A stretch of DNA of 64,000 nucleotides from the NCBI RefSeq assembly GCF_900188155.1, contig NZ_FZOG01000001.1:702864-766863 (forward strand), written 5' to 3'. Origin of the DNA: Pseudomonas segetis. GTDB lineage: Bacteria > Pseudomonadota > Gammaproteobacteria > Pseudomonadales > Pseudomonadaceae. Positions 24,010 to 33,593 of the stretch are shown piece by piece. Both the position numbers and the translations under genes were made by a program. Every line of letters begins with the position of its first letter. The stretch's first letter is position 1. The notes beneath the pieces are model-generated. The model saw nothing but the letters and a program-made list of their open reading frames with translations. It searched no databases and was not told the DNA's origin.

Positions 24010-26145
24010 ATGCAAGACGCGGCACAACGCATCCTCAAAGACATCTTTGGCTATGACAGCTTTCGTGGCCGTCAGGAGGCGATTATTCAACGTGTGGCCA
24101 GCGGCGGTGATGCCCTGGTGCTGATGCCGACCGGCGGCGGCAAGTCGTTGTGCTTCCAGGTGCCTGCATTGATGCGTGACGGCTTGGCAGTAGTGGTTTC
24201 ACCTCTTATTGCCTTGATGGATGACCAGGTTGCAACCCTTGATGAACTCGGGGTTGCAGCCGTCGCCTTGAACTCGACCTTGAGCAGCGATGCGCAGCGC
24301 GATATTGCCGACCGGATTCGCCGGGGCGAGGTCAAGATGCTTTATCTGGCGCCTGAACGCCTGGTGCAGCCGCGCATGCTGGCTTTTCTCCAGCGCCTGG
24401 AAATTGCCCTGTTTGCCATTGACGAGGCGCATTGCGTATCGCAATGGGGGCATGATTTCCGTCCGGAATACTTGCAGCTGGGGCAACTGGCCGAGTATTT
24501 CCCGCAGGTGCCGCGTATCGCCCTGACGGCGACGGCAGACATGCGCACCCGCGAAGAAATCATCAATCGCCTGCACCTGCAGGATGCAGAGCGGTTCCTG
24601 TCGAGTTTTGACCGGCCCAATATCTTTTACCGCATCGTGCCCAAGGAGCAGCCACGCAAGCAATTGCTGGGGTTTCTGGCGGCGCGCAAGGGCGATGCCG
24701 GTATTGTCTATTGCCTGTCGCGCAAGAAAGTCGATGAGGTTGCAGCCTTTCTCAGTGCCCAAGGGTTCCCGGCATTGCCTTATCACGCCGGTTTGCCCAG
24801 CGAGCTTCGCGCCTACCATCAAAAGCGCTTCCTCAATGAGGAAGGCCTGATCATGGTCGCGACCATTGCCTTCGGCATGGGCATCGACAAACCCAACGTG
24901 CGCTTTGTTGCGCACCTGGATTTGCCAAAATCCCTTGAGGCCTATTACCAGGAAACAGGGCGGGCAGGGCGTGATGGCTTGCCCGCCGATGCGTGGATGG
25001 CCTACGGCCTGCAAGACGTATTGCTGCTCAAGCAAATGCTCAACAACTCCGATGGTGACGAGCGCCACAAGCGAATCGAGCAGCACAAGCTCGATGCCAT
25101 GCTGGCCCTTTGTGAAGAAACGCGCTGTCGCCGCCAGGTGCTGTTGGGTTACTTCGATGAAGTCCTGGAAAAGCCTTGCGGGCACTGCGACAACTGCATC
25201 GATGGTGTGCAAACCTGGGATGCTACCGAGCCGGCGCGCCAGGCATTGTCGGCTATTTACCGCAGCGGGCAGCGTTATGGTGTGGGCCACTTGGTCGACC
25301 TGTTGCTGGGGCGTGATAACGATAAGGTGCGTAGTCTGGGTCATCAGCACCTGTCCATATTTGGCGTTGGCAAGGACCGGGCTGAAGGGGATTGGCGTTC
25401 ACTGTTCCGCCAGTTGGTGGCGCGTGGGCTGGCGGATGTCGATCTTGAAGGCTTTGGCGGCCTGCGTCTGTCCGAGAGTTGCCGGCCGCTCTTGCGTGGC
25501 GAAGTGCAACTTGAGCTGCGTCGCGACCTCAAGCCCCAGCAAAGCGCCAAGGCTTCGAGCAGCGCCGCCAGCCAGCTTGTGCGGGGCGAAGAGCGTGAAA
25601 TGTGGGAAGCGCTGCGTACGCTTAGGCGCAAACTTGCCGAGGAACACGCCGTACCGCCTTACGTTATTTTCCCTGATGCAACCTTGCTTGAAATGCTTCG
25701 CAGCAAACCTGGCAGCCTGAGTGAAATGGCCCAGGTCAGTGGTGTTGGTGCACGCAAGCTTGAACGTTACGGTGCGGCTTTCCTGGACGTGCTCGGCGGC
25801 AAGGCTGAAGCGCCGCGAGTGGTAACCGACATGCGTCATGAGCTGGTTAGCCTGGCACGGGCGGGCATGACCCCGGAACAGATTGCCAACCAACTGCAAT
25901 GCGGCACTAAAAGTGTCTATGGCATGCTCGCCGAAGCCATAGGTCGCCAGCAGTTATCCCTTGAGCAAGCCCTGGATATTCCAGAAGCCCTGTTGGGCGA
26001 GGTGCAAGATGCCTTTTTGAGCGGCGATGGCGAGTTGCCGACTGCTGCTGAAGTTAGCGCCTTGCTCTCCGGACGGGTCGAAGAGGGTGTCCTGCACTGC
26101 GTGCGTGCGGCATTGCATGCCGAATTCGAAGGTGGGCTTGAGTAG
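24010..26145 (+). CDS. recQ: ATP-dependent DNA helicase RecQ
   Basis: This 3'-5' helicase acts in recombination and replication-fork repair. The 711 residues show Walker A PTGGGKS near 40-46, DEAH near 137, helicase motifs V-VI ([22 protein letters not shown]), and the RecQ zinc site with four cysteines (CEETRC...CGHCDNC, about 370-397). The RecQ C-terminal winged helix is followed by an HRDC domain from about 530. ATG 24010 has GGAGG 6 bases upstream; upstream in-frame extensions lack a ribosome site. About 100 residues past the HRDC form a helix-turn-helix-like tail ([22 protein letters not shown]), typical of longer Pseudomonas RecQ proteins. Confidence 0.95.
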   Translation: MQDAAQRILKDIFGYDSFRGRQEAIIQRVASGGDALVLMPTGGGKSLCFQVPALMRDGLAVVVSPLIALMDDQVATLDELGVAAVALNSTLSSDAQRDIADRIRRGEVKMLYLAPERLVQPRMLAFLQRLEIALFAIDEAHCVSQWGHDFRPEYLQLGQLAEYFPQVPRIALTATADMRTREEIINRLHLQDAERFLSSFDRPNIFYRIVPKEQPRKQLLGFLAARKGDAGIVYCLSRKKVDEVAAFLSAQGFPALPYHAGLPSELRAYHQKRFLNEEGLIMVATIAFGMGIDKPNVRFVAHLDLPKSLEAYYQETGRAGRDGLPADAWMAYGLQDVLLLKQMLNNSDGDERHKRIEQHKLDAMLALCEETRCRRQVLLGYFDEVLEKPCGHCDNCIDGVQTWDATEPARQALSAIYRSGQRYGVGHLVDLLLGRDNDKVRSLGHQHLSIFGVGKDRAEGDWRSLFRQLVARGLADVDLEGFGGLRLSESCRPLLRGEVQLELRRDLKPQQSAKASSSAASQLVRGEEREMWEALRTLRRKLAEEHAVPPYVIFPDATLLEMLRSKPGSLSEMAQVSGVGARKLERYGAAFLDVLGGKAEAPRVVTDMRHELVSLARAGMTPEQIANQLQCGTKSVYGMLAEAIGRQQLSLEQALDIPEALLGEVQDAFLSGDGELPTAAEVSALLSGRVEEGVLHCVRAALHAEFEGGLE

Positions 26146-26287
26146 CCCAAAGGCGACATTTTTGGACCTTGGTGCACGCTTTGGAATATCTTGTAAGTCA
26201 TTGGCCGATATGAACCTTGCTCTGGCGCCAAGGTTATGATTAGCTCGCTAATAATTAGTTTTTTATAGTTATAAGAGCCGTTCCATC

Positions 26288-26722
26288 ATGTCGTCATCAG
26301 ACCAACATCGTTTTGCTATGCAAATTGCGCAAATGTCCCGTGCCTGGCGTGCCGAGCTCGACCGGCGCCTTGTCGGCCTTGGCCTTTCCCAGGCGCGCTG
26401 GCTGGTGCTACTGCATCTGGCTCGCTTCGATGAGTTGCCAACCCAGCGCGAACTGGCCCAGAGCGTTGGCGTCGAAGGGCCGACACTGGCGCGCCTGCTG
26501 GACAGCCTGGAAGCCCAGGGCCTGGTCAGTCGCCAGGCCGTGCCCGAAGATCGTCGCGCCAAGAAAATTGCCCTCAGCCCGCAAGCTGAACCTTTGATCA
26601 AGAAAATCGAAGCAATTTCCACCGAGTTGCGCCAAGAGCTCTTTGCCGGAATCGATGAGCAGGACCTGGACCGCTGCCAGCAGGTCCATGCCAAGATATT
26701 GAGCAACCTGGAGCGGCGCTAA
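26288..26722 (+). CDS. MarR/SlyA-family transcriptional regulator
   Basis: The 144-residue dimeric winged-helix regulator has the family core: LVLLHLARFDELPTQRELAQSVGVEGPTLARLLDSLEAQGLVSR, followed by the wing (VPEDRRAKKIALS). MarR proteins usually repress nearby or stress-related genes and are released by small ligands. It stands alone between recQ and fimV, so no target can be inferred. Relatives of this SlyA-like type are common in Pseudomonas. Confidence 0.85.
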   Translation: MSSSDQHRFAMQIAQMSRAWRAELDRRLVGLGLSQARWLVLLHLARFDELPTQRELAQSVGVEGPTLARLLDSLEAQGLVSRQAVPEDRRAKKIALSPQAEPLIKKIEAISTELRQELFAGIDEQDLDRCQQVHAKILSNLERR

Positions 26723-26774
26723 ATCAGCCTGCATCAGCCGCATCGCTGATAAAAACTGCGCTCGTTTGCAGGAA

Positions 26775-26790
26775 TGTGATCTCGATCAAC
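26775..26790. promoter_or_regulatory. Candidate Vfr/CRP-like site upstream of fimV
   Basis: TGTGA-N6-TCAAC has a perfect left half-site, two mismatches to TCACA in the right half, and a perfect TGATC-N2-GATCA dyad core. It lies about 240 bases before the fimV start in a 309-base non-coding gap. A TATACT at 26894-26899 could be the fimV -10 element. Confidence 0.35.
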
Positions 26791-27031
26791 TTAATTAACC
26801 CTGCAGGGTTTGTGGCCATTGCTTCGAATGGGTGATGGCTATTTGCCTTAAAAAAGGCCCCGGCCCCTGTAGGCTGGCTATTTGAATAATGGCTATACTT
26901 CGCTGCAGCCGGGTTGCACATGGAACGTTACTCCCGAACGAAGTTCTACAACTACAGGCAGATCCGCTGTGAATGGTGCTTACGCACTGGGCTTGTGGCG
27001 GATACTGGGTTGTTAAGCGTTAGGAGTATCC

Positions 27032-29128
27032 ATGTCTCGAGTTCGCCATGTATTAATCGGCCTAGCCTCTAGCTCAGCACTGTATTCGAGTTTTGCCCCG
27101 GCACTTGGACTTGGTGAAATAACCCTGCATTCGGCTTTGAACCAGCCTCTCGAGGCTGATATCCAGCTGCTCCAGGTGGGTGATCTGAGCGCCAACGAAA
27201 TCAAGGTCAAGCTTGCATCGGCGGAGGCGTTCAGTCGTTCAGGCGTCGAGCGTTTTGTTTTTCTCAATGATTTGAGCTTTACCCCGGTATTGAGCAACGG
27301 GCGCAGTATTGTGCGGGTCACTTCGCGCCAGGCGGTGCGCGAGCCCTACCTGAATTTTATTGTCGAAGTCTCACGGCCCAACGGCCAGTTGTTGCGTGAG
27401 TACACCGTACTGCTTGATCCACCCATTACCTCGATCTATGGCTCGGCTTCACCTGCGCCAAGCAGCCAGTACAGCACTCGCTCGACTTCGACCGTTGCCG
27501 CTGCGCCTGCACAGCCTGTACGTCCGACGCCGCCAAAGGTCATGCCCGCCGCCACACTCGGCCAGGCCCACCAGGTGCGCAGTGGCGATACCCTGTGGCA
27601 GATTGCATCACAACTGCGTGATCAAGGCAGCAATGCTTCGCAGCAGTCCCTGATGAATGATATCTATGCCCTCAACCCCCAGGCGTTTGCCAATGGTGAT
27701 ATCAATCGACTCAAGGCAGGCGTTGATTTGCGCTTGCCCGACAGCGCTGTAAATACCAGCCAGGCAGGATCATCACCCAACAGCAACTCGAATCAACGCG
27801 CGATTAGTGCAAGCCAAGACGATGCTGCCAGTGGCCAGCCATCCAGCGCTGGCAGTGCGGAGGTCGCCCCTGCAGTGGTTGGAGACAGGGCGGATGCTCA
27901 GGCCTTGGCCGAGATCCAGCAGCGCCTGGATCTCGAGCTGGCCAATCAGTCGAACCTGAGCTTGCAGCTGCAGCAGAGCATTTCCCAGTTGCAGGCGCAG
28001 GTGCAGGCGCTGCAAACCCAGGTCGAGGCCAAGGACCAGAGGCTCGCCGAGCTGCAATCTCAGCTTGACGCCGGACCTGCGCCGCAAACCAGTGGTCAGC
28101 CTCAGGTGACAGCGCCAGCCCCGGTGGAGCCGGTTGAGCAGCCCACTGACTGGATGCCTTACCTCTATGGCTTGCTCGCCTTGTTGCTTGCTGGCTTGCT
28201 GGCGCTGTTGTGGCGCTCCAAACGCGAGCGAACACCAGCGCCTGAAGCGCCTGCAATCGCCGTGGCCAGTGTGGAGAAGCCGCAAGAACCGCTTTTCCAA
28301 CCGGTTGCACTCAATGCTCAAGCCCCGGTTACTGAGCCTGCACCTGCACCTGCACCTGCACCTGCGGCCAGTCGTCAGAAGTTGCCGGTGGACGCCATTG
28401 AGGCTGCCAATATCTACATAACCTACGGTCGCTACCCCGAAGCGGTCAGTGCTTTGCGCAAGGCCTTGCAGGCTCATCCTGAGCGTCACGATATTCGCTT
28501 TCGCTTGCTTGAGGTCCTGGCCTTGCAAGGCGATGCACAGCATTACCAGGCAGAAGAAGCGCTGTTGCGCCAGAGCAGCTTTGCGCCTGAGCGCATTGAC
28601 CAACTCAATGCGCGTTATCCGCAGTTACATGGTGAAGAGCTCGATTTCGATGCTTTGGAGCTTGATGAGCCCGCCGATTTGGCGCCAGCGCCGAGTCCGG
28701 CGGATGATTATCAGCTCAACCTTGACGACCTGTCCCTGGATGCAGACTGGGATCTGGTGAGCCCGTTCTCGCCCAAAACCAAGGCAAAGCCGGCCACACC
28801 CGAGCAGGTGGATATAGATACAAACTTGCGTGATCTACCCAGCCTTGAAGAGTTGCCCCATGATGACGATGAGTTCGCCGCGCTGACGGCAGAAAACGAC
28901 GCTGCGCTTGGGGCCTGGTTTGAAGATGATCCCCGTTCGCCTGCCAATCTCAACAATTTGTCTGATTTCGACACAAATGCCAGCAACATGCTCAAGCTCA
29001 ATCAGGCGTTGGCCTATATCGAGCAAGGCAGTATCGAAAGTGCCTGCGATATACTCAACGAAGTGCTTAATGACGGTGATGACAAGCAAAAGCAGGAGGC
29101 CCGCAAGCTGTTGGCCAAAATTGCTTGA
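27032..29128 (+). CDS. fimV: FimV: LysM and TPR-containing inner-membrane polar hub protein
   Basis: FimV organises the cell pole, promotes type IV pilus assembly and twitching, and is needed for activation of the adenylate cyclase CyaB in P. aeruginosa. The 698-residue protein has a signal sequence and the conserved N-terminal FimV domain (GLGEITLHSALNQPLEADI). A LysM peptidoglycan-binding domain lies at about 180-235 (HQVRSGDTLWQIASQL), a coiled coil at about 290-345, one membrane helix at 373-392 and an acidic cytoplasmic tail ending in the FimV C-terminal TPR motif (LNQALAYIEQGSIESACDIL). It is shorter than the P. aeruginosa protein (about 920 residues), mostly in the acidic tail. A (CACCTG)n run encodes an alternating Ala-Pro stretch near residue 435. 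Confidence 0.92.
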   Translation: MSRVRHVLIGLASSSALYSSFAPALGLGEITLHSALNQPLEADIQLLQVGDLSANEIKVKLASAEAFSRSGVERFVFLNDLSFTPVLSNGRSIVRVTSRQAVREPYLNFIVEVSRPNGQLLREYTVLLDPPITSIYGSASPAPSSQYSTRSTSTVAAAPAQPVRPTPPKVMPAATLGQAHQVRSGDTLWQIASQLRDQGSNASQQSLMNDIYALNPQAFANGDINRLKAGVDLRLPDSAVNTSQAGSSPNSNSNQRAISASQDDAASGQPSSAGSAEVAPAVVGDRADAQALAEIQQRLDLELANQSNLSLQLQQSISQLQAQVQALQTQVEAKDQRLAELQSQLDAGPAPQTSGQPQVTAPAPVEPVEQPTDWMPYLYGLLALLLAGLLALLWRSKRERTPAPEAPAIAVASVEKPQEPLFQPVALNAQAPVTEPAPAPAPAPAASRQKLPVDAIEAANIYITYGRYPEAVSALRKALQAHPERHDIRFRLLEVLALQGDAQHYQAEEALLRQSSFAPERIDQLNARYPQLHGEELDFDALELDEPADLAPAPSPADDYQLNLDDLSLDADWDLVSPFSPKTKAKPATPEQVDIDTNLRDLPSLEELPHDDDEFAALTAENDAALGAWFEDDPRSPANLNNLSDFDTNASNMLKLNQALAYIEQGSIESACDILNEVLNDGDDKQKQEARKLLAKIA

Positions 29129-29194
29129 CTCATTTCCAGATCAAGCAGGCGAGCACGCGCTATCATGGGCTGTCCGTGACAGTTGAGAACCACT

Positions 29195-29488
29195 ATGCCT
29201 AGCGCCAAACCTGAAATCACCATCACCTACTGCACCCAGTGCCAGTGGTTGCTACGCTCCGCCTGGTTGGCTCAGGAACTGCTCTCGACCTTCGCCGATG
29301 ACCTGGCAAAAGTGACGCTTGAGCCCGCAACCGGCGGTGTGTTCAAGATTGTCTGCAACGGCGTGCAGATCTGGGAGCGCAAAGCCGATGGGGGCTTTCC
29401 CGAGGCCAAGGTGCTCAAGCAACGGGTGCGTGATCAGTTCGATCCCCAGCGCGATCTTGGTCATAACGATGATCGCAAGATCCACTGA
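29195..29488 (+). CDS. SelT/SelW/SelH (Rdx) family protein, Cys form
   Basis: The 97-residue thioredoxin-like protein carries CxxC as CTQC at residues 12-15, where selenoprotein W has Cys-x-x-Sec, plus the family segments GVFKIVCNGVQIWERK and GGFPEAKVLKQRVRDQF. The family is thought to act in thiol redox control, but the bacterial role is unknown. I start at ATG 29195; the upstream in-frame TTG at 29183 lacks support. It is convergent with the EamA gene, 29 bases away. Confidence 0.82.
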   Translation: MPSAKPEITITYCTQCQWLLRSAWLAQELLSTFADDLAKVTLEPATGGVFKIVCNGVQIWERKADGGFPEAKVLKQRVRDQFDPQRDLGHNDDRKIH

Positions 29489-29517
29489 AGAGTCGCCTTG
29501 GCGTCGGCAGCGGTGGG

Positions 29518-30369
29518 CTATTTGGCCATTCGTGCAGATACAACTATCGCCAGGATGATCAAGGTGCCGCCTGCGAGCATGCGCAAGCTCGGCTGCTCGC
29601 TGAACAACCACCATGCGAAGGCAATGCCGTAGACCGGCTCCAGGGCGAAGATCACTGCCGCGGTGCGAGCCTTTATCACCCGCAGGCTGGCAACGAACAA
29701 GCTGTGTGCGAGCCCGGTGCAGAACACGCCCAACAACGCCAGCCAGAACCAGTTGACCAGTGTAACTTCTGGAAGCTGCTGCCAAGCCAGCGGCATAAAC
29801 AACAGCATCACGGTGAGGTTCTGGCACAACGCAGCCTTTACCGGGTCCAGGCCCTGGGTGCTGGCGCGGTTGAGCAGTGATAACAGTGCAAACAAGAAGC
29901 CTGATAACACCGCCCACAACAGGCCGATGTTGGCCTCGCTGCCGAGGTTGAACTCGGGTGTCACCAGAATCAGGCCGAGGCAGACCACGCCAACCATCAA
30001 GAACTCTCGACCACGGGTGCGTTCGCGAAACAACAAGCCTTCGAGGAGTACGGTGAAAGCAGGAAAACTGGCGAAGCCGAGCGTTGCGATGGCGACGCCG
30101 GAAACCTTTACCGATTCAAAGAAGGTGATCCAGTGGCTACCGAGCAGCAGTCCGCCAAGTGCCAGTAGACCCAGTTGCCGCGCGCTTGGACGCATGCCAC
30201 GGGACTGCTTCGACAGCTGTGCAAACAGGGCCAGCGCAAGCACTGCAAACACGGCCCTGCCGGCCGATATGTTCAGGGGCGAGGTCGTGGCTAGTTTGCC
30301 GAAAATGCCTGAAAGCCCGAACATCAGGGCGCCCAGGTGAATGGCGAATAACGCCTGACGTTCAGTCAT
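29518..30369 (-). CDS. EamA-family (drug/metabolite transporter) permease
   Basis: The 283-residue protein has ten predicted membrane helices in two EamA repeats of about 140 residues (first from IHLGALMFGLSGIFGKL, second from ANIGLLWAVLSGFLFALLSL), ending in the conserved LEPVYGIAFAWWLFSEQPS. DMT permeases export or import metabolites; the substrate cannot be told from sequence. Its start codon overlaps the csaA stop by 4 bases (ATGA), so the two are translationally coupled. Confidence 0.85.
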   Translation of the reverse strand: MTERQALFAIHLGALMFGLSGIFGKLATTSPLNISAGRAVFAVLALALFAQLSKQSRGMRPSARQLGLLALGGLLLGSHWITFFESVKVSGVAIATLGFASFPAFTVLLEGLLFRERTRGREFLMVGVVCLGLILVTPEFNLGSEANIGLLWAVLSGFLFALLSLLNRASTQGLDPVKAALCQNLTVMLLFMPLAWQQLPEVTLVNWFWLALLGVFCTGLAHSLFVASLRVIKARTAAVIFALEPVYGIAFAWWLFSEQPSLRMLAGGTLIILAIVVSARMAK

Positions 30370-30701
30370 GCCAGGCGAGCACCATTGGCGACTGGCTTGT
30401 CAAAGCTTGCCAGCACCACCTTGTTCTCTTCGTCGTAAACACCCGTGACCAATACTTCCGAGCGGACCCCGGCAATGCGCTTTGCCGCAAAATTGCAGAC
30501 GCACAACACCTGGCGGCCAATCAGCTCATCGACCTGATAGTGAGCGGTGATTTGCGCGCTTGAGGTCTTGATTCCATGCTCGCCCAGATCAACCTCAAGC
30601 ACGTACGCAGGCTTGATTGCCTTGCTGTTGGGTTCGGCCGAGATAATGGTGCCAACACGCAGTTCAACACGGGCAAAATCTTGCCATTCAATCTGCTGCA
30701 T
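30366..30701 (-). CDS. csaA: CsaA-like tRNA-binding-domain protein
   Basis: The 111-residue protein is a single OB-fold tRNA-binding domain, as in the C-terminal part of bacterial MetRS. It has the family motifs FARVELRVGTIISAE, KPAYVLEVDLG and CNFAAKRIAGVRSEVLVTG. B. subtilis CsaA has chaperone activity linked to secretion; the role in Pseudomonas is not settled. P. aeruginosa has the same gene close to plcP and cyaB (PA3221), which supports the orthology of this block. Confidence 0.85.
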   Translation of the reverse strand: MQQIEWQDFARVELRVGTIISAEPNSKAIKPAYVLEVDLGEHGIKTSSAQITAHYQVDELIGRQVLCVCNFAAKRIAGVRSEVLVTGVYDEENKVVLASFDKPVANGARLA

Positions 30702-30782
30702 AACGCCTCCGGGGTTTATTTCGCGCCATTCTAGAGGGGTGCAGGACAGACGTCTGTCGCAGGAGTATCGATTTTTGTCGCG

Positions 30783-31538
30783 CTACTGTTGCGCTGCGCG
30801 AATGGAGCGCGCACTGCAGCCAAAGTAGCGTGACAAGGCCGCGCCAAAAGCGCTTTGTGACGAGTAGCCAACCCGCGCAGCAATTTCACCGATACCAAGA
30901 TGGCTGGTTCGCAGCATCTGGCGCGCCAGTTCGAGCCGTTGATTGCGCACATACTCCATGGGCGTGCGCCCTGTTTCGGCCAGGAAGCGGCTGTGAAAGC
31001 GTGCGGTCGACAGCCCGGCCAGGCGTGCAAGATCCGCCACCTGCAAGGGGTGCGCTGCGTGCTCATGGATATACTTATCTATTGCCTGCAGCGGCAGGCG
31101 AATTTCGCTTGAAGCGGCGCAGGATTGTTCACTCAGCAGGCTCGCCAGCAACAATGCAGCGCCTTGCTCGGCGATCACCGGGTCGTTGATCGGGCTGGCA
31201 GCCAACCAGCTGACCAGTTGGCCCTGCGCATCATTCAACGTTAAGGAGCTGGTGGTGTCGGTCAGGCGCAGGCCGGCATCGGCATGGGCGCCCAGATGGG
31301 TTTTTAGCCAGTGCTCTGAGGGAACATCCAGGACCAGGCAGTCACTGCCAGCCGGGCTGCCACAGGCATGCTCGGTTGCCGCCGGAACTATCGCCACGGA
31401 TTGACGAACCACCCGGCTGCCGACGCCTGCGGCCTGGAATTCGAGCAGGCCGTTAAGGCCGAACACCAGTTGTGCGTGATCGTGGCTGTGGCTCAGCAGG
31501 TCGTGACTGTAATGACGCAGTGACAGTAGTGGATGCAT
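30783..31538 (-). CDS. AraC-family transcriptional regulator with cupin N terminus
   Basis: The 251-residue regulator has an N-terminal cupin-like sensing region (HSHDHAQLVFGLNGLLEF) and two C-terminal helix-turn-helix motifs (LQVADLARLAGLSTARFHSRFLAETG and LGIGEIAARVGYSSQSAFGAALSRYFG). I start at ATG 31538 because AGGGGG lies 9 bases upstream; a 29-residue upstream extension lacks a ribosome site. It is divergent from plcP across 164 bases, so it could regulate that gene or itself. The corresponding gene lies beside plcP in P. aeruginosa (PA3220). Confidence 0.83.
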   Translation of the reverse strand: MHPLLSLRHYSHDLLSHSHDHAQLVFGLNGLLEFQAAGVGSRVVRQSVAIVPAATEHACGSPAGSDCLVLDVPSEHWLKTHLGAHADAGLRLTDTTSSLTLNDAQGQLVSWLAASPINDPVIAEQGAALLLASLLSEQSCAASSEIRLPLQAIDKYIHEHAAHPLQVADLARLAGLSTARFHSRFLAETGRTPMEYVRNQRLELARQMLRTSHLGIGEIAARVGYSSQSAFGAALSRYFGCSARSIRAAQQ

Positions 31539-31618
31539 ACCAGTGTTCCCCCTAAGGTCTGGGGATTCTATCAGTACCCGGCGTACTCCGGCAGGCGAGT
31601 CAGTGCACAAGCGTGCAG

Positions 31619-31647
31619 CTGTCATTGAATTGAAGTCATGGCGTCAT
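31619..31647 (+). promoter_or_regulatory. Candidate Pho box upstream of plcP
   Basis: CTGTCAT (31619-31625) is a perfect PhoB half-site. A second CTGTCAT-like unit, GCGTCAT (31641-31647), is exactly two 11-base periods away, with a weaker middle unit TTGAAGT. No good -10 follows at the usual distance, so this is suggestive only. Confidence 0.4.
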
Positions 31648-31702
31648 ATTGCGTTCACCGGTCTCACGCAAGCTCAGTAAAACTCTGCCTGAGGATGCCC
31701 GG

Positions 31703-32518
31703 ATGACGAGTGCACAGTTGATCAAGCCAAGCCGCAAGCAACGTGTCAGGACGCTATGGATCTCGGATGTCCATCTGGGAACCCGTGATTGCCAGGCGGA
31801 GCACTTGTCTGCCTTTCTCAAGCGCTACCAGGCCGATAAGGTGTATCTGGTTGGCGATATCATCGACGGCTGGAAGCTGCGCAGCGGCGTCTACTGGCCG
31901 CAGGCCCATAGCAACGTTATCCGGCGCTTGTTGACCATGAGCAAGCGCGGTACCGAAGTGGTCTATGTCACCGGCAACCATGACGAGTTTCTACGCCGCT
32001 ACTCCAAGCTGATCCTGGGCAATATCCACCTGGTCGACGAGGCCGAGCACCTCACCGCCGACGGTCGCCGATTGCTGGTGATTCACGGTGACCAGTTTGA
32101 CGTTATCACGCGTTATCACCGCTGGCTGGCATTTCTGGGGGACTCAGCCTATGAGTTCACCCTGACCCTGAACCGTTGGCTGAATCACTGGCGTCGCCGT
32201 TACGGTTACGGCTACTGGTCGCTGTCTGCCTATCTCAAGCACAAGGTCAAAAGCGCGGTTAACTTCATCAGTGATTTCGAGCAGGCCATCACCCATGAAT
32301 GCGCCAAGCGTGGCTTCGACGGTGTGGTTTGCGGGCATATCCACCACGCTGAAATCCGCCCCATGGGTGATGTGGAATACATGAACTGCGGTGATTGGGT
32401 CGAGTCCTGTACCGCGCTGATCGAGCACATTGACGGGCATATCGAGCTCTACCGCCTGGCTGATGATCAAGCGCGGCAGGCGCAACAACTCGCTGCGGCT
32501 GCAGAGCCTGTCGCGTGA
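31703..32518 (+). CDS. plcP: PlcP-like metallophosphoesterase for phospholipid turnover under phosphate stress
   Basis: The 271-residue calcineurin-like enzyme has all metal-binding motifs: SDVHLGT near 22-27, GDIIDG near 55, GNHDE near 93, VIHGDQFD near 130 and GHIHHAE near 215. Automatic pipelines would call it UDP-2,3-diacylglucosamine diphosphatase (LpxH family, COG2908). The overlap with a lipid-type GT4 gene and the cyaB, AraC and csaA neighbours identify it as the P. aeruginosa PA3219 (plcP) equivalent. That enzyme releases diacylglycerol from phospholipids during phosphorus starvation. ATG 31703 has GAGGA 7 bases upstream; a TTG 54 bases earlier is less likely. Confidence 0.82.
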   Translation: MTSAQLIKPSRKQRVRTLWISDVHLGTRDCQAEHLSAFLKRYQADKVYLVGDIIDGWKLRSGVYWPQAHSNVIRRLLTMSKRGTEVVYVTGNHDEFLRRYSKLILGNIHLVDEAEHLTADGRRLLVIHGDQFDVITRYHRWLAFLGDSAYEFTLTLNRWLNHWRRRYGYGYWSLSAYLKHKVKSAVNFISDFEQAITHECAKRGFDGVVCGHIHHAEIRPMGDVEYMNCGDWVESCTALIEHIDGHIELYRLADDQARQAQQLAAAAEPVA

Positions 32519-33534
32519 GGGTGCTTATCGTCAGTGATGCCTGGACGCCGCAGGTCAATGGCGTGGTCACCAGCCTGCAGGCCTTGATGAGCGAGTTGCG
32601 GGGCATGGGGCATGAGGTAAAACTGCTGTCACCGACTGACTTTCGCTCCATACCTTGCCCGACCTATCCGGAAATCTCGTTGGCTTGGGATCTTTGGCGA
32701 GTGGGACCTGCAATCAGGGCTTTTCAGCCCGATTGCATACACCTGGCCACGGAAGGGCCTCTGGGCTGGGCGGCGCGGCGTTGGCTGGACAAGCGTAACC
32801 TGGCTTTCTCAAGTGCCATCCATACCCGTTACCCGGAATACCTGAGCACACGCTGCCCCTGGATTCCCCTGAGCTGGGGCTATGCCTACCTGCGTCGCTT
32901 TCATCGCTCCAGCCAGGCGGTTCTGGTGACAACCGAGCACCTGCGCAGCGAGTTTTCCAACTGGGGGATACAGCGCCTTAAACTCTGGCGCAAAGGGGTC
33001 GATCCCAGGCTGTTCAAGCCGCTTGAACCCCGGGAGGTCGGTGCCGATCCGGTTTTTCTCTATGTTGGACGACTCGCCCCGGAAAAGAACCTTGAGGCTT
33101 TTTTAAGCCTGGATTTACCCGGTATCAAGCGAGTGGTGGGGGATGGGCCCCAGCGCCAGGCATTGCAGCACCAGTATCCGCAGGTTGAATTTACGGGTTA
33201 TCGGCATGCTGAAGAGTTGGCCAGGGAATACCAACAGGCAAGCGTGCTGGTATTCCCATCGCTGACCGACACCTATGGCCTGGTCATGCTTGAAGCGCTG
33301 GCCTGCGGCACGCCCGTTGCCGCATTTGCCGTGCGCGGGCCGCTTGATGTGCTGCAACAGGGCATCACCGGCTTTATGCATGAAGACCTCGGCCATGCGT
33401 GCTTGCAGGCGCTCAAGTTAAGCCGAGCATGCTGTGCCGCTGAGTCGGCCAGTCAATCATGGCAGGTCTGCGCACAAGAGTTCCTGGCAGAACAACCGTG
33501 GCTTGATGCCGAGTTGCAGCAGCAGTTGGCCTGA
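32515..33534 (+). CDS. agt1: GT4 glycosyltransferase, probable diacylglycerol glycosyltransferase (Agt)
   Basis: The 339-residue GT-B protein has the N-terminal acceptor domain (VSDAWTPQVNGVVTSLQAL) and the GT4 donor-site motif (VFPSLTDTYGLVMLEALACGTPVAAF, with the EX7E pattern). It also has the family linker LYVGRLAPEKNLEAFL. It overlaps plcP by 4 bases (GTGA) and starts at GTG. In P. aeruginosa the gene following plcP (PA3218) makes glycolipids that replace phospholipids under phosphorus stress. Which sugar is used here cannot be read from the sequence. A bidirectional terminator separates it from cyaB. Confidence 0.8.
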   Translation: MRVLIVSDAWTPQVNGVVTSLQALMSELRGMGHEVKLLSPTDFRSIPCPTYPEISLAWDLWRVGPAIRAFQPDCIHLATEGPLGWAARRWLDKRNLAFSSAIHTRYPEYLSTRCPWIPLSWGYAYLRRFHRSSQAVLVTTEHLRSEFSNWGIQRLKLWRKGVDPRLFKPLEPREVGADPVFLYVGRLAPEKNLEAFLSLDLPGIKRVVGDGPQRQALQHQYPQVEFTGYRHAEELAREYQQASVLVFPSLTDTYGLVMLEALACGTPVAAFAVRGPLDVLQQGITGFMHEDLGHACLQALKLSRACCAAESASQSWQVCAQEFLAEQPWLDAELQQQLA

Positions 33535-33553
33535 CTGCTGGCGATACGTACCG

Positions 33554-33591
33554 CCAATAACAAAGCCGCCAATGGGCGGCTTTGTTGGCGG
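33554..33591. terminator. Bidirectional terminator between agt and cyaB
   Basis: AACAAAGCCGCC and GGCGGCTTTGTT are perfectly complementary around an AATG loop, with further CCGCC/GGCGG pairing outside. It serves the convergent agt and cyaB genes; the T tract is interrupted (TTTGTT). Confidence 0.8.
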
Positions 33592-33593
33592 GG

